From assembly GCA_963678705.1 (NCBI GenBank), contig OY783216.1:11718001-11782000 (forward strand): DNA of 64,000 nt, written 5' to 3'. The notes below the pieces were generated by a model. It was not told the DNA's origin, ran no database searches, and saw only the letters and a list, made by a program, of their open reading frames with translations. The position numbers were made by a program, and so were the translations under genes. Below, one piece after another: positions 33,208-44,154 of this stretch. Each line of letters begins with the position of its first letter. Position 1 is the stretch's first letter. The stretch is from Panorpa germanica. Lineage: Eukaryota > Arthropoda > Insecta > Mecoptera > Panorpidae.

Positions 33208-33679
33208 TACTAATTTTAAGTTAAGTTTAAGTTTTGTATAAATTTATATCTGTTTTAGTTAGGATAATTAAAATGTATATTTATATAACAATTGAAAAAT
33301 AGCATATTTGTAAATAAATAATAATATATAAACACAAACCATTGAGTTTTATTATTATAAGATTTAATGTTTTAATACATCCATATAAAATAAGATACAC
33401 ATATTTTATTAGTAATGTTTTGTTATATATAATTCTTATATGATTAACACTGGTCATAAGAGCTCTAATATATATGCATAGACATATTAATTTATGAGTA
33501 TGCGTACATAAACTGGATGACAATTGTATACGTTATATGCAGCAGCAGTACCCAAATCAATTCATTAGTGAATGCAGGCATGTCAAAAAAAAAACCAATA
33601 TTTCATTTCTTATTATCATACCAACGTAATGGGAATGTAACTTGGAATATTGGAATAGTGGTGTAGGTTAGGTTACACA
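33208..33679. other. 3' flank of polB, no gene seen
   Basis: This is AT-rich, with an 80-codon frame on the minus strand (33523-33281) that has no recognisable motif and is duplicated in the other arm. It contains an inverted-looking AACGTAATGGGAATGTAACTTGG near 33624 that resembles the 11-bp minisatellite nearer the axis. Confidence 0.6.
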
Positions 33680-33786
33680 CCCGCGGAGCGAGATTTAGTT
33701 TAGAGCCCAAACCCAGGCCCAGACCCCTACCCGGGCCACCCCACCCGGGTCCGCACCAGAACCCCCCGCCCCAATCTGTACCCCGT
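33680..33786. other. GC-rich island near the palindrome axis (left arm)
   Basis: About 107 bp is markedly GC-rich (CCCAGGCCCAGACCCC, ACCCGGGCCACCCC, two ACCCGGG motifs) in a strongly AT-rich setting. It is present inverted at 34002-34108. No open frame or known promoter element is recognised. Confidence 0.75.
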
Positions 33787-33795
33787 AAATAGTTC

Positions 33796-33877
33796 GAACG
33801 TAACTTGAACGTAATGGGAACGTAATGGGAACGTAACTTGAACGTAACTTGAACGTAACTTGAACGTAACTTGAACG
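33796..33877. repeat. 11-bp minisatellite next to the axis (left arm)
   Basis: Seven and a half units of GAACGTAACTT or GAACGTAATGG end at the spacer. The inverted set is at 33911-33992. With the spacer between them, the two arms could fold into a long hairpin. Confidence 0.9.
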
Positions 33878-33910
33878 GAATTCTAAAATAAATACTCTAC
33901 GTTCAAGTTA
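33878..33910. other. 33-nt spacer at the palindrome axis
   Basis: The only non-mirrored bases between the arms run from GAATTCTAAAATAAATACTC to the first GTTCAAGTTA. The right arm begins CGTTCAAG at 33911. Confidence 0.85.
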
Positions 33911-36544
33911 CGTTCAAGTTACGTTCAAGTTACGTTCAAGTTACGTTCAAGTTACGTTCCCATTACGTTCCCATTACGTTCAAGTTACGTTCGAACTATT
34001 TACGGGGTACAGATTGGGGCGGGGGGTTCTGGTGCGGACCCGGGTGGGGTGGCCCGGGTAGGGGTCTGGGCCTGGGTTTGGGCTCTAAACTAAATCTCGC
34101 TCCGCGGGTGTGTAACCTAACCTACACCACTATTCCAATATTCCAAGTTACATTCCCATTACGTTGGTATGATAATAAGAAATGAAATATTGGTTTTTTT
34201 TTTGACATGCCTGCATTCACTAATGAATTGATTTGGGTACTGCTGCTGCATATAACGTATACAATTGTCATCCAGTTTATGTACGCATACTCATAAATTA
34301 ATATGTCTATGCATATATATTAGAGCTCTTATGACCAGTGTTAATCATATAAGAATTATATATAACAAAACATTACTAATAAAATATGTGTATCTTATTT
34401 TATATGGATGTATTAAAACATTAAATCTTATAATAATAAAACTCAATGGTTTGTGTTTATATATTATTATTTATTTACAAATATGCTATTTTTCAATTGT
34501 TATATAAATATACATTTTAATTATCCTAACTAAAACAGATATAAATTTATACAAAACTTAAACTTAACTTAAAATTAGTACTAAATTTTATAATGTCCAT
34601 GTGCTAAAGTACTTATACCATCAGTTAATACATATCTTTTATTATCATTTCCACTAAGACCTACTTTACTTATCATTTGAGTATAAATTGTATGCTTAAT
34701 CGATTTAAAGGTATTCATTGTGATCAATAATATGTTATCCTGAGATAAACAATTTACATAATCTTTAATATTGAATTTGTTTACAATATTTTTCTTAATT
34801 CCTTTTGCTTTAGCTGTGCATGAACCCTCAATATCAATTGCATACATTTTTGATCTTAACCCAACAAACTCCCAAATTATACTACCCGCGCATTCATCTT
34901 TCATTAAGCCTAATTTAGCTTTGTTCATTAAAGGTAATGAAAATTCATTATTAAATGGATAATTAGATGTATCAAATTTATCTAGATTACACTTAATATC
35001 GTCATATATATCATCTGTTTTAATTTGATATATTAATGAATCTGTATCTGTATACAACAATTTAGCATTACCTTTATAGATTTTTTTGATGAAATCATAA
35101 TGAAAATCGTATATTAAAGTTTTTGATATATCAAGTACACTTAATCCTAAATACAATGGTTTATTATAAAAAACCTTAAGTTTTTGCATTTGAATAGCAA
35201 CTAAGTTTTCATGAAATATAGAACAACTATGATAGTTTGGTTTACTTATAAGTGTATTAGCACCCATTTTTTTTCCTATATTATCCCAATGAGTTATTAA
35301 CTTTACATCGACTCGTTTATCTACATTTTCCATTGTTTTACCATAAACTGAATTATTCATTAATTTAAAAAAGTCTTTCTCAAATGCATTTGCAGAGTTC
35401 TTTCTTTTTAATGTATTTAGATCAATATAACTTTTTAACCAATCAGACTGTTTAAATTCCAAAATTCTATGAATTTTATCTATTTTCAGATTATTTTTAA
35501 GACATTGCTTTAACGATCTATAGTGAAGCACATAATTATACTTGTTATTTAGATTTGGTATTAATTTAACGTCATTTGTTTTAATGCTAGGTGGTTTAAT
35601 ATTTTCGGCACAGAAAGGTAGATCATTGTGTTCATCGTGCAAATAATTAGGATATCTTAAATCGACTTCTAATATATAACCAACGTCTGAGTTATCTTCA
35701 ATAGCTTCTACATTAAATGTTTGTAATTTATATGTATCTAACCATTTAAATCCCTCATGTGGTAAATATTGACTCATAGCCCAACCATATAAGTTATTTG
35801 CATCCCAATACATTAAATATTGAGAATCCTTATTTGAATCATAATTGGACATATATTTATTATTTGCAATTCCATGTCTGTGAGAGCATTGTGATATTCC
35901 ACCTCTTATACCTTTTTTAATAAAATGTAACATATCAATATCTGTTAAAAGTTCTAATTCAATACTTGTATACTTTAACATAGCATCCCAAGAAAGTCCT
36001 GGTGCTGTATAATATTGACAGGGATCTAAATTATATGTTTTATAGCACACATCTCGAAAATTTTCAAAAATATCTGTTAACAACAGAACATCGATCTTTA
36101 AATATAAGTCTGAATATTCCCCCAATGTTTTCATTTCAAATGCATACCAAACCATTTTGGCATGATTGTAATCATCGTCAGATATATTACAGCCATTAAG
36201 TGAGCTATAAAAATTATTTTGAGATGGCAACTCAGATTCATTAAGCATATCCCTACTATTTACATATTCATAAGGAAATACACCTTTACGTTTTAATAAA
36301 TTGAAATGATTTTCATTCGGATAGAATTTTTTTAATTCGAAAAATTGTTCTGATAATAAATTTTTTGCAAGTGTTTCTAAACTAGAATGCATAAATCGTA
36401 AAGAATCAATAAATCTAAGTTTAATATAGCAGTTATGAACTTTATCATTTTTATCGACTTTTGATTCCACCAAAATATGTTTCGTAAAAGATATATACTT
36501 TTCCTTATTTTCTGGAATAACTTCAATTTTTTCACTATCATTAC
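33911..36544. repeat. Right arm of large inverted repeat
   Basis: This is the reverse complement of 31244-33877. It includes the minisatellite (33911-33992), GC-rich island (34002-34108), the mirrored noncoding flank (34109-34580) and the polymerase copy. It ends at the N run, so its true outer end is unknown. Confidence 0.92.
34581..36544 (-). CDS. polB: Inverted partial copy of DNA polymerase B (C-terminal half)
   Basis: This copy encodes residues ~626-1279 of the polymerase at 29368-33207, with no amino-acid difference seen. It includes Exo III, motifs A, B and C and the C-terminal HGHYKI. The zinc fingers, OTU-like region, endonuclease VII-like motif, Exo I and Exo II would lie inside the gap. 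The two polymerase genes converge tail to tail, with stops 1.37 kb apart. Whether an N-terminus exists is unknown. Identity this high means a very recent duplication, ongoing conversion, or an assembly duplicate of the same sequence. Confidence 0.9.
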
Positions 36545-36744
36545 NNNNNNNNNNNNNNNNNNNNNNNNNNNNNNNNNNNNNNNNNNNNNNNNNNNNNNNN
36601 NNNNNNNNNNNNNNNNNNNNNNNNNNNNNNNNNNNNNNNNNNNNNNNNNNNNNNNNNNNNNNNNNNNNNNNNNNNNNNNNNNNNNNNNNNNNNNNNNNNN
36701 NNNNNNNNNNNNNNNNNNNNNNNNNNNNNNNNNNNNNNNNNNNN
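36545..36744. other. Assembly gap, 200 N
   Basis: Exactly 200 N separates the inverted polymerase copy from satellite, a usual placeholder length, so the true distance is unknown. Satellite after the gap starts ~60 bp upstream of the point where the left satellite broke off, so the actual right junction of the element is hidden. Confidence 0.97.
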
Positions 36745-39700
36745 AAATCTTCGAACGGCACTTGGCCACCAGACAATATTAAAGGCACCCTGGAGTTTCT
36801 ATAAATTCTATATAGTATTATAATATGCGTCAAGTTATGTTTTTTTTTGCGTTATCTTGGTATAGTGTGATTGTTCATGAACAATCAGTCACAATTTTTA
36901 AGAAAACCATATATATTGTTTACTTATAACAATTAATACACTCTCTTTATAATTTGAAACTCGCTTTTATACGAGTATAAACTAATTGTTATGTATTAAT
37001 ATTATTTATAGTTAATGTTATTTGACTTACTTTATAGTAAGCAGCAACCTTTTGTTTTCCGTATATTTGTAGTGTTTATATGAGGTCTTCTTTATATAGG
37101 TCTACAGATTTCTTGAATTTATTAACAAGTTGAGGTTTTAGCTCTAACACTAACCTAATTATTATCAATTTCTTTGCCTATCGCACTTATTATTGTTTTA
37201 TCTCAAAAACGACAAAGTTACAGTTTTAAGGTTATATTCATAAGACCGCGTATACGCGTTATATATATATTTAGTTATATTTTTCAACATTGGTTTCTAA
37301 CTGTCAAACTTTTTTAAAAACACTTATTTTAGAGTAAATTAGCACAATATTAAAATAAACTTAAATACATTTTGTTAGAAGAAGTATATATATAATATAT
37401 TTAATTTTTTTCCGTAATTAATTTCTCACTTTTAATCACTTTTTTTTACCTAAAGTAGCAGATGCCGATCGAACACACACACAGTAGATAGGTACCACTT
37501 GTGTTGCAAATCAAAATTAACGTCTTTGTTAACCAATATGTAGTTCTTCCTTTTTCTGTTAAGGCCCTTTTGTCTTGCCAAAGGCAAGGATCATCATCTT
37601 TGTTTTACTTAAAGATATAGCTATTTCGTGTTGCTTCAAGAAACTACACATTTTATCAAAACATACGATATACAACCTTTCGAGTGAGAAACACAGTCTT
37701 CGTCGAATACCATGTTCCAGAGTTAAAGACAACCATTAGATAGTTGCCTCTTTTCATGGAACGGTAATCGGTTTGTAAAATTAATGTTTAACAATAAATG
37801 TAGTTCTCCATAGTGCAGTAGACGTTCCTAGAGATTTTTGCCGGCCTAATTTTTCGAAGGGCACTTGGCCACCAGACATTAATAAAGGCACCCTGGAAGC
37901 TCTATAAATTCTATATAGTATTTTAATATGCGACAAGTTATGTTTTTCTATGCGTTATCTTAATATAGTGTGATTGTTCATGAACAATCAGTAACAATTT
38001 TCAAGAAAACCATATATATTGTTTACTTGTAACAATTAACACACACTTTCTTTTTTATTTGCAACTCGCTCTTATACGAGTATAAACTAATTGTCATGTA
38101 TTTATATTATTTATAGTTAATGTTAGTTGACTTACTTGATAGTGAGCAGCAACCTTTTGTTTTCCGTATATTTGTAGTGTTTATATGAGGTCTTCCTTAT
38201 ATAGGTCTACAGATTTCTTGAATTTCTTAACCAGTTGATGTTTTAGCACTAACACTAACCTAATTTTTATCAATTTCTTAATCTATCGCACTTATTATTG
38301 TTTTATCTAAAAAGCGGCAAAGTTGCAGTTTTAAGCTTATATTCATAAGACCGCGTATACGCGTCATATATATATTTAGTTATATTTTTCAACACTGGTT
38401 TCTAACTGTCAAACGTTTTTAAAAACACTTATTTTAAAGTAAACTAGCACAATAATAAAATAAACTTAAATTCATTTCGTTAGAAGAAGTATTTATATAA
38501 TATATTTAATTTTTTTCTGTAAATAATTTCTTACTATTAATCACTTTTTTCACCTAAAGTAGCAGATGCCGATCAAACACACACACAGTAGATAGGTACC
38601 ACTTGTGTTGCAAATCAAAATTAACGTCTTTGTTAACCAATATGTAGTTCTTCCTTTTTCTGTTAAGTCCCATCTATCTTGCCAAAGGCAAGTATCATCA
38701 TCTTTGTTTTACTTAAAGATATAGCCATTTTGTGTAGCTTCAAGAAACTACACATTTTATCAAAACATACGTTTACACAACCTTTCGAGTGGGAAACACA
38801 GTCCTCGTCGAATACCATGTTCCAGAGTTAAGGACAACCATTAGATAGTTGCCTCTTTTCATGGAACGGTAATCGGTTTGTAAAATTAATGTTTAACAAT
38901 AAATATAGTTCTCCATAGTGCAGTAGACGTTCCTAGAGATTTTTGCAGGCCTAATTCTTCGAAGGGCACTTGGCCACCAGACATTATTGAAGGCACCCTG
39001 GAATTTCTATAAATTCTATATAGTATTATAATATGCGATAAGTTATGTTTTTTTTTGCGTTATCTTGGTATAATGTGATTGTTCATGAACAATCAGTCAC
39101 AATTTTCAAGAAAACCATATATATTGTTTACTTATAACAATTAATACACTCTCTTTATTATTTAAAACTCGCTTTTATACGAGTATAAACTAATTGTTAT
39201 GTATTAATATTATTTATAGTTAATGTTATTTGACTTACTTGATAGTGAGCAGCAACCTTTTGTTTTCCGTATATTTGTAGTGTTTATATGATCTTTCTTT
39301 CTTATATAGGTCTACAGATTTCTTAAATTTCTTAACCAGTTGATGTTTTAGCACTAACACTAACCTAATTATTATCAATTTCTTTGTCTATCGCACTTAT
39401 TATTGTTTTATCTCAAAAACGGCAAAGTAACAGTTTTAAGGTTTGATTCATAAGACCGCGAATACGCGTCATATATATATTTAGTTATATTTTTCAACAC
39501 TGGTTTCTAACTGTCAAACATTTTTAAGAACACTTATTTTAGAGTAAATTAGCACAATATTGAAATAAACTTAAATACATTTCGTTAGAAGAAGTAATTA
39601 CATAATATATTTAATTTTTTTCCGTAATTAATTTCTCACTATTAATCACTTTTTTCACCTAAAGTAGCAGATGCCGATCGAACACACACACAGTAGATAT

Positions 39701-42700
39701 TTAGCACTTGTGTTGCAAATAAAAATTAACGTTTTGTTAACCAATATGTAGTTCTTCCTTTTTCTGTTAAGACCCATCAGTCTTGCCAAAGGCAAGGATC
39801 ATCATCTTTGTTTTACTTGAAGATATAGCCATTTTGTGTAACTTCAAGAAACTACACATTTTATCAGAACATACTTTTACACAACCTTTCGAGTGGGAAA
39901 CACAGTCCTCGTCGAATACCATGTTCCAGAGTTGAGGACAACCATTAGATAGTTGCCTCTTTTCATGGAACGGTATACAGTTTGAAAATTATTGTTTAAC
40001 AATAAATATAGGTCTTCATCGTGCAGTAGACGTTCCTAGAGATTTTTGCAGGCCTAATTCTTCGAAGGGCACTTTGCCACCAGACAATATTAAAGGCACC
40101 CTGGAATTTCTATAAATTCTATATAGTATTATAATATGCGACAAGTTATGTTTTTCTTTGCGTTACCTTGGTAAAGTGTAATTGTTCATCAACAATCAGT
40201 AACAATTTTCAAGTAAACCATATATAATGTTTACCTATACCAAATTATAAACTCTCTTTATTATTTGAAACTCGCTTTTATACGAGTATAAACTAATTGT
40301 CATGTATTTATATTATTTATAGTTAATGTTAGTTGACTTACTTGATAGTGAGCAGCAACCTTTTGTTTTCTGTATATTTGTAGTGTTTATATGAGGTCTT
40401 CCTTATATAGGTCTACAGATTTCTTAAATTTCTTAACCAGTTGATGTTTTAGCACTAACACTAACCTAATTATTATCAATTTCTTTGTCTATCGCACTTA
40501 TTATTGTTTTATCTCAAAAACGACAAAGTTATTTTCATAAGACCGCGTTTACGCGTCATATATATATTAAGTTATATTTTTCAACATTGGTTTCTAACTG
40601 TCAAACTTTTTTAAAAACACTTATTTTAGAGTAAATTAGCACAATATTAAAATAAACTTAAATACATTTTGTTAGAAGAAGTATTTATATAATATATTTA
40701 ATTTTTTTCCGTAATTAATTTCTCACTTTTAATCACTTGTTTTACCTAAAGTAGCAGATGCCGATCGAACACACACACAGTAGATATTTAGCACTTGTGT
40801 TGCAAATCAAAATTAACGTCTTTGTTAACCAATATGTAGTTCTTCCTTTTTCTGTTAAGTCCCATCTGTCTTGCCAAAGGCAAGGATCATCATCTTTGTT
40901 TTACTTAAATATATAGCCATTTTGTGTAGCTTCAAGAAACTACACATTTTATCAAAACATACGTTTACACAACCTTTCGAGTGGGAAACACAGTCCTCGT
41001 CGAATACCATGTTCCAGAGTTGAGGACAACCATTAGGTAGTTGCCTCTTTTCATGGAACAGTAATCGGTTTGTAAAATGAATGTTTAACAATGAATATAG
41101 TTCTCCATAGTGCAGTAGACGTTCCTAGAGATTTTTGCCGGCCTAATTCTTCGAAGGGCGCTTGGCCACCAGACATTATTGAAGGCACCCTGGAATTTCT
41201 ATAAATTCTTTATAGTATTATAATATGCGACAAGTTATGTTTTTTTTTGCGTTATCTTGGTATAGTGTGATTGTTCATAAACCATCAGTCACAATTTTCA
41301 CGAAAACCATATATATTGTTTACTTATAACAATTATTACACTCTCTTTATTATTTAAAACTCGCTTTTATACGAGTATAAACTAATTGTTATGTATTAAT
41401 ATTATTTATAGTTAATCTTATTTGACTTACTTGATAGTGAGCAGCAACCTTTGGTTTTCCGTATATTTGTAGTGTTTATATGAGGTGTTTCTTATATAGG
41501 TCTACAGATTTCTAAAATTTCTAAACCAGTTGATGTTTTAGCACTAACACTAACCTAATTATTATCAATTTCTTTGTTTATCGCACTTATTATTGTTTTA
41601 TCTCAAAAACGACAAAGTAACAGTTTTAAGGTTTGATTCATAAGACCGCGTATACGCGTCATATATATATTTAGTTATATTTTTCAACACTGGTTTCTAA
41701 CTGTCAAACATTTTTAAAAACACTTATTTTAGAGTAAATTAGCACAATAATAAAATAAACTTAAATACATTTCGTTAGAAGAAGTATTTATATAATATAT
41801 TTAATTTTTTTCCGTAATTAATTTCTCACTTTTAATCACTTTTTTCACCTAAAATAGCAGATGCTGATCGAACACACACACAGTAGATAGGTACCACTTG
41901 TGTTGCAAATCAAAATTAACGTCTTTGTTAACCAATATGTAGTTCTTCCTTTTTCTGTTAAGTTCCATCTGTCTTGCCAAAGGCAAGGATCATCATCTTT
42001 GTTTTACTTGTAGATATAGACATTTTGTCTAGCTTCAAGAAACTACACATTTTATCAAAACATACGTTTACACAACCTTTCGAGTAAGAAACACAGTCCT
42101 CGTCGAATACCATGTTCCAGAGTTGAGGACAACCATAAGATAGTTGCCTCTTTTCATGGAACGGTAATCGGTTTGTAAAATTAATGTTTAACAATGAAAA
42201 TAGTTCTCCATAGTGCAGTAAACGTTCCTACAGATTTTTGCCGGCCTAATTCTTCGAAGGGCGCTTGGCCACCAAACATTATTTAAGGCACCCTGGAATT
42301 TCTATAAATTCTATATAGTATTATAATATGCGATAAGTTATGTTTTTTTTGCGTTATCTTGGTATAGTGTGATTGTTTATGAACAATCGGTCACAATTTT
42401 CAAGAAAACCATATATATTGTTTACTTATAACAACTATTACACTCTCTTTATTATTTAAAACTCGCTTTTATACGAGTATAAACTAATTGTTATGTATTA
42501 ATATTATTTATAGTTAATGTTATTTGACTTACTTGATAGTAAGTCTTAGAGTAGAGTAAGATTTAGAGTAAATTAGCACAATATTGAAATAAACTTAAAT
42601 ACATTTCGTTAGAAGAAGTATTTATATAATATATTTATTTTTTTTTCGTAATTAATTTCTCACTTTTAATCACTTTTTTCACCTAAAGAAGCAGATGTCG

Positions 42701-44154
42701 ATCAAACACACACAGTAGATAGGTACCACTTGTGTTGCAAATCAAAATTAACGTCTTTTTTAACAAATCTGTAGTTCTTCCTTTTTCTGTTAAGTCCCAT
42801 CTGTCTTTCCAAAGGCAAGGATCATCATCTTTGTTTTACTTAAAGATATAGCCATTTTGTGTAGCTTCAAGAAACTACACATTTTATCAAAACATACGAT
42901 TACACAACCTTTCGAGTGAGAAACACAGTCCTCGTCGAATACCATGTTCCAGAGTTAAAGACAACCATTAGATAGTTGCCTCTTTTCATGGAACGGTAAT
43001 CGGTTTGTAAAATTAATGTTTAACAATAAATATAGTTCTCCATAGTGCAGTAGACGGTCCTAGAGATTTTTGCCGGCCTAATTCTTCGAAGGGCACTTGG
43101 CCACCAGACATTATTAAAGGCACCCTGAAAGCTCTATAAATTCTATATAGTATTTTAATATGCGACAAGTTATGTTTTTCTTTGCGTTATCTTGGTATAG
43201 TGTGATTGTTCATGAACAATCAGTAACAATTTTTAAGAAAACCATATATATTGTTTTCTTATAACAATTAACACACTCTTTTTTTTATTTGAAACTCGCT
43301 CTTATACGAGTATAAACTAATTGTCATGTATTTATATTATTTATAGTTAATGTTAGTTGACTGACTTGATAGTGAGCAGCAACCTTTTGTTTTCCGTATA
43401 TTTGTAGTGTTTATATGAGGTCTTCCTTATATAGGTCTACAGATTTCTTGAATTTCTTAACCAGTTGATGTTTTAGCACTAACACTAACCTAATTATTAT
43501 CAATTTCTTTGTCTATCGCACTTATTATTTTTTTATCTAAAAAACGGCAAAGTTACAGTTTTAAGCTTATATTCATAAGACCGCGTATACGCGTCATATA
43601 TATATTTCGTTATATTTTTCAACACTGGTTTCTAACTGTCAAACATTTTTAAAAACACTTATTTTAAAGTAAACTAGCACAATAATAAAATAAACTTAAA
43701 TACATTTCGTTAGGAGAAGTATTTATATAATATATTTAATTTTTTTCCGTAATTAATTTCTCACTTTTAATCACTTTTTTTACCTAAAGTAGCAGATGCC
43801 GATTGAACACACACACAGTAGATATTTAGCACTTGTGTTGCAAATCAAAATTAACGTCTTTGTTAACCAATATGTAGTTCTTCCTTTTTCTGTTAAGTCC
43901 TATCTGTCTTGCCAAAGGCAAGGATCATCATCTTTGTTTTACTTAAATATATAGCCATTTTGTGTAGCTTCAAGAAACTACACATTTTATCAAAACATAC
44001 GTTTACACAACCTTTCGAGTGGGAAACACAGTCCTCGTCGAATACCATGTTCCAGAGTTGAGGACAACCATTAGATAGTTGTCTCTTTTCATAGAACGGT
44101 AATGAGTTTTAAAATTAATGTTTAACAATGAATACAGGTCTTTATCGTGCAGTA
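36745..44154. repeat. Higher-order block 1, C-led (start in gap)
   Basis: Monomer order by variant is C A B A' B' B A. C is marked by AAATCTTCGAACGG, GGAGTTTC and GCGTCAAG; A by GAAGCTCTATAAA, ATATGCGACAAG and CTTTGCG; B by GAATTTCTATAAA and ATATGCGATAAG. A' and B' are mixed types. It contains a truncated monomer near 42541. It aligns to the next block at an offset of about 7437 bp for its first monomers. Confidence 0.75.
42541..42564. other. Deletion junction with filler in satellite monomer
   Basis: The monomer runs normally to ACTTGATAGT, then AAGTCTTAGAGTAGAGTAAG leads into TTAGAGTAAATTAGC. About 270 bp are missing (landmark spacing 832 instead of ~1103). The filler looks like partial copies of TTAGAGTA, as in microhomology-mediated joining. 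Confidence 0.85.

Larger units (their letters stand above)
31244..33877. repeat. Left arm of large inverted repeat
   Basis: Positions p and 67788-p are complementary from the axis out to the gap, giving arms of about 2.63 kb. Paired features match exactly: stop at 33207 versus 34581, and open frames 33281-33523 versus 34265-34507. I saw no mismatch in the parts compared. The central spacer is 33 nt. Confidence 0.92.
27095..36544. mobile_element. Probable Polinton/Maverick derivative with inverted duplication
   Basis: The left edge begins AGTAGAGGG right where the satellite breaks off, compatible with the 5'-AG termini of Polintons. It contains a 153-bp tandem array, a 10-bp microsatellite and a protein-primed type DNA polymerase B. 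This is followed by an inverted copy of the polymerase 3' part that runs into an assembly gap. No retroviral-type integrase, packaging ATPase, maturation protease or capsid gene is visible, so this is either a fragment, a PolB-only derivative, or a locus whose remainder is hidden in the gap. The terminal inverted repeat and 6-bp target duplication cannot be tested. Confidence 0.65.

Noticed and set aside
33281-33523. 80-codon minus-strand frame, repeated inverted at 34265-34507
   Set aside because: No motif, AT-rich flank, and its duplication is explained by the palindrome.
33664-33674. TAGGTTAGGTT resembling the insect telomere repeat
   Set aside because: Fewer than two units, mirrored in the other arm, and not followed by more repeats.
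27095-36544. Other Polinton genes (integrase, packaging ATPase, protease, capsid)
   Set aside because: No frame other than the polymerase has the needed length or motifs in the sequenced part.
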